A stretch of DNA of 55,808 nucleotides from Planctomycetota bacterium. Its GTDB lineage: Bacteria > Planctomycetota > UBA1135 > UBA2386. This document shows positions 1 through 8,665 of this stretch, one piece after another. Both the position numbers and the translations under genes were made by a program. Where the stretch lies: positions 1 through 55,808 of the forward strand of contig NYVR01000052.1 in the NCBI GenBank assembly GCA_002684655.1, given 5' to 3'. The notes under the pieces were generated by a model. That model was not told where the DNA came from and made no database searches. It saw nothing but the letters and a program-made list of their open reading frames with translations. The stretch's first letter is position 1, and the number at the start of each line of letters is the position of its first letter.

Positions 1-1272
1 CGCGCGGTCTTGCGCATCTCCGGTCCTCGCGCGTTCGACGCGGCAGCGCGCGTGTTCTCGCCTTCGCTGCGGCGCGAGCGAGGGCAGGTCGACGGGCACT
101 GCTCGTTGGGCGCGCAGCAGTGGGCGTCCTACGCCTTGACGATGGTCGCGCCTCGTTCGTTCACCGGCGAAGACGTCGTCGAGCTGCACGTGCCGGGCTC
201 TCCGCTGTTGGTGCGCCTGCTCCAGGAGCGGCTGCTGCAGGACAGCGCCGCTACGGGAGTCCGCGAAGCCTTGCCGGGAGAGTTCACCGCGCGCGCCTGC
301 GAACATGGCCGGATGGACCTCGCGCAGGCCGAGGGGCTCTTGCTCTTGCTGCACGCCCAAGATCGCCGCGAGGCGCAGTCGGCGGTTCAGTGGCTCAACG
401 GGGGCCTCGCAGCTGCGGCCTCGCGCGTGCGGGCCGAGCTGCAAGACCGCCTCGCCTTGCTCGAAGTGGGCTTCGACTTCGACGACGACGACACCGGCGC
501 AGTGGCGACGCCGCAGTGGCGTGATCCGCTGGCGCCGATCGCAGCAGAGCTGGACGCGCTGTTGGCGTCTCTGCCCGTCAACGCCCCCGGCGGCGAGCTT
601 TTGATGGTCGGCCAGGCCAACGCTGGCAAGTCTTCGCTCGCAAACGCCCTCGCCGGCTCGTCGCGCGCCCTCGTCGCGCAGCACGCAGGGACGACGCGCG
701 ACCTGCTTCGCGTTGAGGTCGCGCCAGGCGTGCATGTATGGGACGCGCCGGGCGATCTGCAGGACCCCGGCGCCGCCGACGCAGCGGCGCTGCAGCTGCG
801 CGAGCGCATCGCGGGCCGCGCTGCGGGGCTTCTCGTTGTCTTAGACGCGACCGCGCCGGTCGTCTCACCGCTGGCGCTGCGCTCGCCGTTGCCCTGGTTC
901 GCGGTGGTCTGGACCAAGTGCGACTTGGTCGCTGCTGTGCCGGCCGTCGACGCGGCTGTGGCAGCGCGGCTGCCGACATCGAGCAGGGTCTTCGCCACGA
1001 GCGCGCGGCTTGGTCGCGGTGTCAACGCACTGCGCGACGCGATGGTCCGCGGCGCGGGTGCGTCGACGACCGACGCCGGCGGGCCGCTGCGTACCGGCTT
1101 GCAGGAGTGTCGGGATGCGGTGGTGCGCGCCGTCGCGGCTGCAGAGCAGGCGCCTGAGCTCGCGGCGCTTGAGCTGCAAGCGGCGCTGCGCGCGCTAGAC
1201 GGGATCGCCGGCGAGCACTCGCCTGAGGACCTGCTCGACCGTATTTACGGCCGGTTTTGTCTGGGTAAGTAG
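1..1272 (+). CDS. mnmE: tRNA uridine-5-carboxymethylaminomethyl(34) synthesis GTPase MnmE, 5' end cut by the window
   Basis: The frame is open from base 1, and the first visible residues (around LRISG) match a point about 20 residues into MnmE, so the start codon lies outside the window. MnmE works with MnmG to modify the wobble uridine of certain tRNAs. Visible are the N-terminal tetrahydrofolate-binding domain (SFTGEDVVELH, PGEFT, LDLAQAE-like stretch), the helical domain, and an inserted G domain with P-loop GQANAGKS near base 610, the GTTRD switch, a DAPGD G3 motif and a TKCD version of the G4 NKxD motif. The C-terminus is FCLGK, carrying the conserved cysteine of the family. G3 and G4 depart slightly from the usual DTAG and NKxD. 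The family assignment is firm. Confidence 0.93.
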   Translation, partial: RAVLRISGPRAFDAAARVFSPSLRRERGQVDGHCSLGAQQWASYALTMVAPRSFTGEDVVELHVPGSPLLVRLLQERLLQDSAATGVREALPGEFTARACEHGRMDLAQAEGLLLLLHAQDRREAQSAVQWLNGGLAAAASRVRAELQDRLALLEVGFDFDDDDTGAVATPQWRDPLAPIAAELDALLASLPVNAPGGELLMVGQANAGKSSLANALAGSSRALVAQHAGTTRDLLRVEVAPGVHVWDAPGDLQDPGAADAAALQLRERIAGRAAGLLVVLDATAPVVSPLALRSPLPWFAVVWTKCDLVAAVPAVDAAVAARLPTSSRVFATSARLGRGVNALRDAMVRGAGASTTDAGGPLRTGLQECRDAVVRAVAAAEQAPELAALELQAALRALDGIAGEHSPEDLLDRIYGRFCLGK

Positions 1273-1296
1273 ATCCAAGTCCAGGGCGCCTGGGTT

Positions 1297-1326
1297 TTGA
1301 CACACAAGGGGTTGGGGCGGTAGATT
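1297..1326 (+). promoter_or_regulatory. Probable sigma70-type promoter for nrdR-smc
   Basis: A perfect TTGACA box (1297-1302) is followed after 18 bases by TAGATT (1321-1326), in the non-coding gap between mnmE and nrdR. The predicted transcript would start near 1333, giving a leader of about 95 bases before the nrdR ATG. The match is sequence-only and untested. Confidence 0.55.
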
Positions 1327-1427
1327 CGGTCAGAGCAAGGTCTGGGGACTGTGGTCAGACGGTCCCCTGTTCCGCAGGGCACTTTCCGGTGGTGGGCGTC
1401 TACGGGCCACCGGCGAACCAAACCTAT

Positions 1428-1922
1428 ATGCGCTGTCTCTACTGCAAGGCCGACAATGATCGTGTCATCGACTCGCGTGCGAGCTCCGATGGATTCGCGA
1501 TTCGTCGTCGCCGCGTCTGTGCCGAATGTGGCCGGCGTTACACGACTTACGAGCGCGCTGAGATGGCGCCGCTCCGTGTCGTGAAGAAGAGCGGGGACCG
1601 CGTGGCGTTTGATCGAACCAAGGTGCTCCGTGGTCTGCTCACTGCCTGTGAGAAGCGGCCGGTGTCCAACGAGCAACTCGAGGACATCACCGATCGCATC
1701 GAGCGGCAGTGCATGGAGGCCTTCGACAAGGAGGTGCCGAGCAAAGTTGTCGGCAACCTCATCATGCAGGAACTGCGCCAACTCGATCAGGTGGCTTACG
1801 TGCGCTTCGCGTCGGTCTACCGGGAGTTCAAGGACGTCAGCCAGTTCCTCGAGGAGTTGAAGCCAATGCTGGAAACGCGGCTGGAGGGCAGCGATGAAGA
1901 GGCGAACGGAGCATCTGGTTGA
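1428..1922 (+). CDS. nrdR: Transcriptional repressor NrdR
   Basis: This 164-residue protein is full length for NrdR, the repressor of ribonucleotide reductase genes that senses ATP/dATP. The N-terminal zinc ribbon uses C3, C6, C31 and C34 (MRCLYC and CAEC). It is followed by the arginine-rich stretch, the RRYTTYE motif and an ATP-cone domain (VVKKSGDRVAFDRTK to the FASVYREFKD motif). The ATG at 1428 was chosen because MRCLYC is the family's canonical start; the frame extends upstream to 1389 without homology. The stop codon lies inside the next gene, a 29-base overlap that suggests coupled translation. No NrdR box or nrd gene was recognised in the window. Confidence 0.95.
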   Translation: MRCLYCKADNDRVIDSRASSDGFAIRRRRVCAECGRRYTTYERAEMAPLRVVKKSGDRVAFDRTKVLRGLLTACEKRPVSNEQLEDITDRIERQCMEAFDKEVPSKVVGNLIMQELRQLDQVAYVRFASVYREFKDVSQFLEELKPMLETRLEGSDEEANGASG

Positions 1923-2325
1923 GAAGCGCGATGGTCGGCGCGAGTATCTGCGAGCTACCAAGCTGGCGCGGTCGATTCACCTCGCTCTCTTTGAGATCGG
2001 GGTGGACGAGGACTGGCGCGCGCTGGAGCTGGCTACGGTCGTGCTCGAAGGTCTGCGCACGCGCCGCCGTGACGAAAAGGAGAGCGCTTCGCGGCGCGAC
2101 CCGCTCGTGTTGAACACCGTCGAGATCGCGGACGCCGTGCAGCACCTGCTGGTGGTCACGGGCCAACCCGCCGCGGCTGTCTCCTACGGCGCCGTGCAAG
2201 CCGAGCGCGGTCGACGTCGCCAGTCGGTCGCGACGATGGCGGCGCCGGCAGGAGGGCTCGACCCCGCGCGCGCCTCAACGGACGCGAGCGACCGCCTCGG
2301 CGGGCGGTGGGCGGGAGAGGGCTGA
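1894..2325 (+). CDS. Stand-alone ATP-cone domain protein
   Basis: This 143-residue protein starts 29 bases before nrdR ends and finishes 3 bases before smc. Its N-terminal 105 residues read as an ATP-cone: the opening VEKRDGRREYLRATKL resembles the 'vxKrdGrxexFdxxKi' pattern, and a helical end contains the TVEIADAVQHLL and AAVSYGAVQAER stretches, like the region of NrdR and ribonucleotide reductase that binds ATP or dATP. It has no zinc ribbon and no reductase domain. The last 40 residues are low-complexity. The overlap suggests that it is made together with NrdR and could modulate it, but that role is an inference. Confidence 0.75.
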   Translation: MKRRTEHLVEKRDGRREYLRATKLARSIHLALFEIGVDEDWRALELATVVLEGLRTRRRDEKESASRRDPLVLNTVEIADAVQHLLVVTGQPAAAVSYGAVQAERGRRRQSVATMAAPAGGLDPARASTDASDRLGGRWAGEG

Positions 2326-2328
2326 TCT

Positions 2329-5300
2329 ATGCGTCTTAAGCGCCTCGTCGCCCGCGGCTTCAAGTCGTTCGCGGACAAGACTGAGTTCGAGTTCGACTCG
2401 GGCCTCACGGGCATCATCGGCCCCAACGGCTGCGGCAAGTCCAACGTCGTCGACGCGATCAAGTGGGTGCTGGGTGACCAGCGCGCCAAGAGCCTTCGCG
2501 GCTCCGCGATGACGGACGTGATCTTCAAGGGCGCCGAAGGTCGTGAGGCCATGGGTATGGCCGAGGTCACGATCACGTTTGAAGACCCCGAAGGTCGCTT
2601 CGACGGACAGACGGAGATCGACATCGCCCGCCGCCTGACGCTCGACAAGGAGTCGAGCTACTTGGTCAACGGGAGCGAGGTCCGGCTCAAGGACGTCCGC
2701 GACGTCTTGCTGGATACGGGCCTAGGAACCGGCGGCTACTCGGTGATGGAGCAGGGGCGTATTGACGCCGTCCTCTCCGCAAACCCCGAAGCGCGTCGAG
2801 CGATCTTCGAAGAGGCCGCCGGCGTCGCGCGCTTCAAGATCCAGAAGAAGGAGACGCTGCGTAAGCTCGAGCGGACGGATCAGAACCTCGCGCGGGTGAC
2901 AGACCTGCTCGAGGAGCGCGGCCGCCGCATCCGCAGCCTGCGTATCCAGGCTGGCAAGGCACGACGTTTCCGAGAGCTGCAGGCAGCGCTTTGCGACCTC
3001 CGCGCGGCGGTGGCCGTCACCGACGGCGAGCAGCTGCGCAGTCAGTGGCTCGATCAAGCGGGGCGGTTGACCGCGCAGCAGGACGACTTGGCGGCGGCAG
3101 AGGCTGGACGCAAGGAGCGAGGCGAAGAGCTCGAGCGGCGAGACGCGGCGATCGGCGAATTGGCTGTGGCGCTTGAGGCGGTGCAGGAAGAGCTACGAAG
3201 CTGTCAACGCGACTTGCTGCAGCGTCGTGAGCGCGCGGACTCTTTTGGACGCCGCGCCGAGGACCGGCTCGCGGAGCTGGAGCGCGGCCGACAGCGCTCC
3301 GAAGGGCTGCGTGGTCAGCGCGCGGAGCGCGACGAGGTGCTGTCTGCTGTGCGCGATGAGCTCGCGGCTAAGGAGGCCGAGCTGATTGACCTTCACAAGC
3401 GCCTCGAAGAGCAGCGTGAGTTGACGCGAGACGCTGCCGACGCGCTGAAGTCGTTGGTGCGCGCGCGCGAGGTCGTCCGAGAGCGACAGCTGGACCTCCT
3501 CCACCGCAGGACCCGCGCGCGCAACGCCGCTGCGGACGCGAGCGCCAAGGTCTCGGCGGCCCGCAGCCGCGAGGCGCGGCTGGGAGAGCGCCGCTCGGTC
3601 CTGCGTGACGAAGCTGACCAGCTGCACGCAGGATTGGAGAAGTGGCGCCGAGAGCTCGGCGAGCACGAGATCCGCGAGCGGCTGCTCGAAGAGCGAGAGC
3701 AAGTTGCGCTGCACGATCTGGAGAGCGCCGACGAGGCGGCGGCGGCGCTGGCGGAGCAGGAGTCCCAGCTCCGCTACCAGCAAACGGAGGTCGAGGGTCG
3801 TCGGCAGGCGCTGCTCGCGATGGAGGCCCACATGGAGGGGTTCGACCAAGGGCCCCGCTACGTCCTCGAGCAGAAGCCACCCGGCCTCCGAGGGAGGCTT
3901 CTGGACCTCATCGAGGTCGACAGCCAACACGGCGCGGCTCTGGAAGCAGCGCTCGGTCCCTACGTGCAGGCGCTGGTCGTCGACACTCGTGAACACGCCG
4001 CCGCGATCGTCCGAGATCTCTCGGAGCAGCGCCTGGGTCGGGTGCTGTTGCTCGTCGAAGAGTCGTTCGGGGAGCAACCACCATCTGCGAAGGCCAGCTC
4101 GCTGCTGCGGCCGCCGAGCGGTGCGGAATACTTGACGGACCTGATTCGTCACGTCGTGGAGCAGCAGCAGGAAGGCGAGCAGGCGGGCAGCGCCGCCAGC
4201 CGCAAGCTGATGGCGTGGCTGCTGCGTGGGGTCGTCGTCGCGGACTTCGACATCGCGGACTCCAGCCGCGCCGATCTCTGCTTCGTGACGCCGGACGGCA
4301 CGCTGGTTTGCGGCCCGAGGATGGAGGGCGGCTTGGCGGCCGAGGGGCACCAGGGTTTGGTGATGCGGCGCTCGCAGATCGTCGAACTCGGCGATCGCGC
4401 CGAGGAACTCGGCGCGCAGATGCGGAGCCTGCAGGCCGGCAAGGAGGCCGCTACCGGCCGCGTTGATCGGCTGAAGCAAGAGCTCAAGAGCATCGGAGAA
4501 GCGCTGACTGAAGTGCGGCGAGAAGCCCAGGCTGCGCACGCGCAGGAGGCGAGGCTGCTGGCGCGCAACGAGGACATCGACCGAGAGTTCGAGGAGATCT
4601 CGCAGGAGGCCAGCGACCTGTCGCGCACCAGCGCGGCGGCGTTCGCGGACCTAGGCGCGTCTTTGTTGAATCAGCATCTGCTTGTGCGTCTGGAGAAGCT
4701 CGCCGGCGACGACGAGCAGCGCTACGGAGAGCGCATCCGCGCCGCGGAGCAAGCCCAGGGTGACCAGCAGGGGCGTGAGCAGAGCGTGCGGATCCAGCAG
4801 GTCCAGGCCGGCGAGGTTCGCGAGGGGCTGGCGCGGTCAATCAAGCTGCACGAAGAGGCGCTGCGTGACTTCGACCGAGCCCTCCAAGAGATCGCGGACG
4901 GACAGCAGCAAGCTGAGGACGATCGCGCCAGGGCCCTGTCAGAGCAGGAGCAGCTGCTCGCCGCTGCGGCGGATTACGAACGATCCGAGGTCGAGCTTCG
5001 CGATCGTAAGGACGCAGCCGGCCAGGCGGTGAGCGAGGCGCGCGCTGCGCGCGAGCAGGTCTTGGAGCAAGTCCAGGATTGGGAGCAGCGCTACGCGGTC
5101 GCGAACGAGTCCTTGACGCAGCTGCGGCTCGCGGTGGCGGACATCGAACATCGCTTCGAGCGGCTCGAGGAGCGTCTGCGGGAAGAGACCAGTATTGAGC
5201 TCCGTCGCTGCCTCGGCGAGGTGGTCGGCATCGGCCGCATCGACGCGAGTTTGCTCGAAGGGCCGCCAGCGCCGGCTGGTTCGATCGCTTGCCTGGAGGG

Positions 5301-6123
5301 TCCGCCGCTGCCTCCTGCAGTGGTGAGCGACTGGCTCAACCTCAGGAGGCTTTGGCTCGAGGACAGCTTCGACGCGTCACAGGCGCGCAAGGAGGTCAAG
5401 GTCCTGCAGAGCCAGAAAGACCGCCTGGGCGCGGTCAACGTCGACGCCGTGCAGGAGCTCGACGATGAAGAGGGCAACTTCTCGCAGCTTGAGCAAGAGG
5501 TTCAGGACCTCAAAGAGTCGCGCAAGACGCTGATGGAGACCCTGAAGCGCCTTGAGGCAGAGTCGAAGTCGCTGTTCGAGGACACGTTCCAGGAGGCGCG
5601 GAAGAACTTTCAGGAGATCTTCCGGAAGCTGTTCCAGGGCGGAAAGGCAGACATGTTCCTCTCCAACATGGAGGACGACATGCTGGACGCCGGCATCGAG
5701 ATCGTCGCGCAGCCGCCAGGCAAGCAGCTTCAGTCGATCAACCTGCTGTCGGGTGGCGAGCGGTCGATGACTGCGGTCGCGATCTTGTTCGCGCTCTTCA
5801 AAGTGCGCCCGAGCCCCTTCTGTATCCTTGACGAGGTCGACGCAGCGCTCGACGAGACCAACGTCGAGCGGTTCCTGCGCGTCCTGCGCGACTTCACCGG
5901 CGAGACCCAGTTCTGCGTCGTGACGCACCACAAGCGAACGATGGCCGAGTGCCAGGTGCTCTATGGCATCACCATGCAGCGCCGCGGCGTCAGCTCGCGG
6001 ATCGCGGTCGCCCTGAGCGAGGTCGACTCGGTCCAGGACGGGTCCGTCGCCGCATCGGACGCGAGCGCGGACCCCGCAGAGAAGCGGCGGATCGCTGGCG
6101 AAGAGCAGGTAGGCTTCGCCTAG
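2329..6123 (+). CDS. smc: Chromosome segregation protein SMC
   Basis: At 1264 residues this is typical SMC length. The protein is an ATPase that compacts and segregates chromosomes, normally with ScpA and ScpB. The N-terminal Walker A is GPNGCGKS (residues 31-38). It is followed by a long coiled coil rich in Glu, Arg, Gln and Ala, a globular hinge around residues 500-680, a second coiled coil, the ABC signature LSGGE (1140-1144) and Walker B CILDEVDAALD (from 1165). A GGGAGAGG purine tract sits about 9 bases before the ATG. Co-directional with nrdR and the ATP-cone gene and only 3 bases after the latter, so probably one transcript. scpA and scpB are not in the window. Confidence 0.97.
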   Translation: MRLKRLVARGFKSFADKTEFEFDSGLTGIIGPNGCGKSNVVDAIKWVLGDQRAKSLRGSAMTDVIFKGAEGREAMGMAEVTITFEDPEGRFDGQTEIDIARRLTLDKESSYLVNGSEVRLKDVRDVLLDTGLGTGGYSVMEQGRIDAVLSANPEARRAIFEEAAGVARFKIQKKETLRKLERTDQNLARVTDLLEERGRRIRSLRIQAGKARRFRELQAALCDLRAAVAVTDGEQLRSQWLDQAGRLTAQQDDLAAAEAGRKERGEELERRDAAIGELAVALEAVQEELRSCQRDLLQRRERADSFGRRAEDRLAELERGRQRSEGLRGQRAERDEVLSAVRDELAAKEAELIDLHKRLEEQRELTRDAADALKSLVRAREVVRERQLDLLHRRTRARNAAADASAKVSAARSREARLGERRSVLRDEADQLHAGLEKWRRELGEHEIRERLLEEREQVALHDLESADEAAAALAEQESQLRYQQTEVEGRRQALLAMEAHMEGFDQGPRYVLEQKPPGLRGRLLDLIEVDSQHGAALEAALGPYVQALVVDTREHAAAIVRDLSEQRLGRVLLLVEESFGEQPPSAKASSLLRPPSGAEYLTDLIRHVVEQQQEGEQAGSAASRKLMAWLLRGVVVADFDIADSSRADLCFVTPDGTLVCGPRMEGGLAAEGHQGLVMRRSQIVELGDRAEELGAQMRSLQAGKEAATGRVDRLKQELKSIGEALTEVRREAQAAHAQEARLLARNEDIDREFEEISQEASDLSRTSAAAFADLGASLLNQHLLVRLEKLAGDDEQRYGERIRAAEQAQGDQQGREQSVRIQQVQAGEVREGLARSIKLHEEALRDFDRALQEIADGQQQAEDDRARALSEQEQLLAAAADYERSEVELRDRKDAAGQAVSEARAAREQVLEQVQDWEQRYAVANESLTQLRLAVADIEHRFERLEERLREETSIELRRCLGEVVGIGRIDASLLEGPPAPAGSIACLEGPPLPPAVVSDWLNLRRLWLEDSFDASQARKEVKVLQSQKDRLGAVNVDAVQELDDEEGNFSQLEQEVQDLKESRKTLMETLKRLEAESKSLFEDTFQEARKNFQEIFRKLFQGGKADMFLSNMEDDMLDAGIEIVAQPPGKQLQSINLLSGGERSMTAVAILFALFKVRPSPFCILDEVDAALDETNVERFLRVLRDFTGETQFCVVTHHKRTMAECQVLYGITMQRRGVSSRIAVALSEVDSVQDGSVAASDASADPAEKRRIAGEEQVGFA

Positions 6124-6147
6124 GCGAGGCCGCGGCGGTCTCGCCTA
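6121..6147 (+). terminator. Terminator-like hairpin at the smc stop codon
   Basis: TAGGCGAG (6121-6128) pairs perfectly with CTCGCCTA (6140-6147). A G-T pair and three further G-C pairs extend the stem to 12 bp around a CGG loop. The left arm contains the smc stop codon itself. No T-run follows, so it may act as a Rho-assisted stop or as a 3' stabilising structure. Confidence 0.5.
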
Positions 6148-6208
6148 CCTGCGCTGGCTCGGCTCGATGGACATTGCTGGCCGCTGCGCCACCGGGCACG
6201 CTAGCAGT

Positions 6209-8530
6209 ATGCGCAGCAACCTGCTGATGTTCGTCGCGCTCGCCGGGTGCGTCACGACGCCTTCGTATGACGCGCCGCGGTTTGCGCCGTTCCAGTCGGA
6301 TCTACGGACCTACGCCGCGCGCCAGCTCAAGGAGATGGATGTCCCGGGGGTCTGGATCGCGCTGCTCGAGGTCGATCCTCTGACCGGCGATGAGCACCTT
6401 TGGGCAGACCACCTTGGAGAACCGGTCCACATCGATGCGTCTCGGCATCGAGACGAAATCGTCGCGACCCATCGCGTCGCCTCGATCAGCAAGCTGTTCA
6501 CCGATACGGCGGCGATGGTGCTGGTCGAGCGAGGCGCGTTGGATCTCGACGAGCCGATCCAGACCTACCTGCCGGACTTCGCGCCCGACAACCCCTACGG
6601 CGTGCCGATCACGCTGCGGCTGCTGATGGGCCACCGCGCGGGCTTGGTCCGAGAGCCTCCTGTCGGGCACTACTTCGACCCAGGCGAGCCCAGCCTCGCT
6701 GCCACGGTGCGCAGCCTCAACCGCACCAAGTTGGTCCACAAGCCCGGCACGGAGTTCAAGTATTCAAACCCTGGTGTCGGCGTCGTCGGTGAGGTGGTCA
6801 GTCGCGTCACCGCCAAGCCATTCGAGTCTGCGGTCCGCGAGCTGGTGCTCGATCCGCTCGGCCTTCGTGACAGCGACTTCGCGCCGCGCGGCGACCTCGT
6901 CGCGCGGCAGGCTGCAGGGGTCATGTGGACATACGACGGACGCGTGATCCCGACGCCGTCCTGGCGGTTCGGCTACGTCCCGGCCGCCGAGCTGCGGAGC
7001 ACGACCGTCGACCTCGTCCGCTTCGCGCGCAGTTGGTTCCCGGGCGCCGCTCGTCGGGTCTTGAGCCCTGAGGTGCAGGCTTCCATGTGGGCGCCACCCA
7101 ACGGCGCGTCCCGCGGCTGCGCGCTGGGCTTCTTCGTATCGTCGCTCGATGGCCATCGGAAGGTGGCGCACGGCGGCGCCGTCTACGGGTTCGCGTCGAC
7201 GCTCGCGGCCCTGCCCGAGGAGGGTTTGGCGGTGGCGGTTGTGTGCACCAAAGACTTCGCCAACGACGTCGCGGAGGCGGTCGCGGACCGCGCGCTGCGA
7301 GCGGCCCTCGCGAACCGCCGGGGCGAGACTTTGACGCCGCCGTCTTTCCCGCAGCCGGTAGGGCGCGACGCGGCGCGGCGGTTGGCCGGGCGGTGGCGGT
7401 GTGGAGAGAACTGGGTCCACCTCTACGAGCGCGAAGGTGAGCTCTTCTACGACCCGAACGTCGGCGTGAGGACACGCATGCGGCGCGCCGCCGACGGCGC
7501 GTTGATCGCTGACGACCCCCTTGCGCTGGAGAGCAGGCGACGCTTGGAGGTGTTGCCGAGCGGCAACCTCCACGACGGCGCCGTGGAGTATCGCAGAGAA
7601 GTCGGCGCGCCTCCTGCGGCGCCCGGCGAGCTGCTTGAGCTGCTGGGTGAGTACGGGTGGGAGCACAACACCCTGATCGTGTACGAAGACCAAGGCAGGT
7701 TGGGCGTCTTGATCGAGTGGGTGGTCCGGGATCTGCCCGATCGAGAGGCGAAAGACCGCTACAGCTTTCCGCCGGGCATGTATCACGACGACGAGCTGCG
7801 GTTCCTTCGCGGAGAAGACGGCCAAGTCGAGGCAGTCCAGGTGAGCGGCGCCCGCTTCGAGCGGCTGCCCGGTCCCACGGCCGGCACGTTCCGGATGGCA
7901 GCCGTGCGGCCGGTGCCCGAGTTGGTCGAGGAAGCCCGCAAGGCGGCGATGCCAGCGGCCTTGACCCATGGCAGGCGGCCCCACGACCTGGTCGATCTGC
8001 GCCACGTCGCCGGCGGCGACGGGATCCGCTTCGACGTGCGATATGCGACCGACCGGAACTTTTTAGGCGCCAAGGTCTACAAGCGCCCGGTGGCCAAGCT
8101 GCAGCGTCCGGCGGCGGAGGCGCTTGTCCGCGCCCACAGGGCGCTCGCCGCGCACGGCGTCGGGGTCTTGGTGTTCGACGGCTACCGGCCATGGTGGGTG
8201 ACCAAGGTCTTCTGGGACGCCGCGCCGCGTCACCTGAAGCTATTCGTCGCTGATCCGATGCGCGGTTCGCGCCATAACCGTGGCTGCGCCGTCGACTTGA
8301 CGCTTTATGACCTCGCGACGGGGGCCCCGATCGAGATGCCGTCGGGTTACGACGAGTTCACGGCGCGGGCTTTCCCGGACTATCCGGGCGGTACGTCCCG
8401 GCAGCGGCACTATCGAGAGTTGCTGCGTCGGGCGATGGAGGACCAAGGCTTCGAGGTCTACGAGCACGAGTGGTGGCACTTTGACCATCGGGACTGGCGA
8501 GAGTATGCCATCGGCAATGAGCCGCTGTAG
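6209..8530 (+). CDS. Lipoprotein: serine beta-lactamase/DD-peptidase-like domain fused to D-Ala-D-Ala dipeptidase (VanX/M15D)
   Basis: This 773-residue fusion appears to act on cell-wall peptides in the envelope. The ATG at 6209 gives a short lipoprotein signal ending in LAGC; the upstream extension to 6167 lacks such sense. The first half is a class C beta-lactamase/penicillin-binding fold with S92-I-S-K95, Y185-S-N and H321-G-G. A middle region of about 230 residues is not recognised. The C-terminal ~200 residues are a VanX-like zinc dipeptidase: SRHNRGCAVD supplies H689 and D696, and E754-W-W-H757 supplies the catalytic Glu and the last ligand, with the same spacing as VanX. No vanH, vanA or vanRS neighbours are present, so peptidoglycan dipeptide turnover is likelier than vancomycin resistance. 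Confidence 0.88.
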   Translation: MRSNLLMFVALAGCVTTPSYDAPRFAPFQSDLRTYAARQLKEMDVPGVWIALLEVDPLTGDEHLWADHLGEPVHIDASRHRDEIVATHRVASISKLFTDTAAMVLVERGALDLDEPIQTYLPDFAPDNPYGVPITLRLLMGHRAGLVREPPVGHYFDPGEPSLAATVRSLNRTKLVHKPGTEFKYSNPGVGVVGEVVSRVTAKPFESAVRELVLDPLGLRDSDFAPRGDLVARQAAGVMWTYDGRVIPTPSWRFGYVPAAELRSTTVDLVRFARSWFPGAARRVLSPEVQASMWAPPNGASRGCALGFFVSSLDGHRKVAHGGAVYGFASTLAALPEEGLAVAVVCTKDFANDVAEAVADRALRAALANRRGETLTPPSFPQPVGRDAARRLAGRWRCGENWVHLYEREGELFYDPNVGVRTRMRRAADGALIADDPLALESRRRLEVLPSGNLHDGAVEYRREVGAPPAAPGELLELLGEYGWEHNTLIVYEDQGRLGVLIEWVVRDLPDREAKDRYSFPPGMYHDDELRFLRGEDGQVEAVQVSGARFERLPGPTAGTFRMAAVRPVPELVEEARKAAMPAALTHGRRPHDLVDLRHVAGGDGIRFDVRYATDRNFLGAKVYKRPVAKLQRPAAEALVRAHRALAAHGVGVLVFDGYRPWWVTKVFWDAAPRHLKLFVADPMRGSRHNRGCAVDLTLYDLATGAPIEMPSGYDEFTARAFPDYPGGTSRQRHYRELLRRAMEDQGFEVYEHEWWHFDHRDWREYAIGNEPL

Positions 8531-8595
8531 CTCGTCGCTGCCCGGCTTTTCGGCTCATCGACAAGGTCACGCGGGCCCCGGCTTTTCCTGTGGTC

Positions 8596-8612
8596 GGGGC
8601 GGCGGCCGCCCC
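8596..8612 (+). terminator. G+C-rich hairpin between the dipeptidase fusion and gltA
   Basis: GGGGCGG (8596-8602) and CCGCCCC (8606-8612) form a perfect 7-bp stem with a CGG loop, about 65 bases after the upstream stop. CTATCCTATTTG follows, only weakly T-rich. It is plausible as a transcription end before the separately expressed citrate synthase. Confidence 0.4.
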
Positions 8613-8665
8613 CTATCCTATTTGCCTCGAAACTCTTCCGATTCATCCGTCCTGCGCGCCACCCG

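Noticed and set aside
6209-8530. Vancomycin resistance determinant
   Set aside because: No vanH, vanA or vanRS genes are near; a VanX-type dipeptidase alone is better explained by peptidoglycan recycling.
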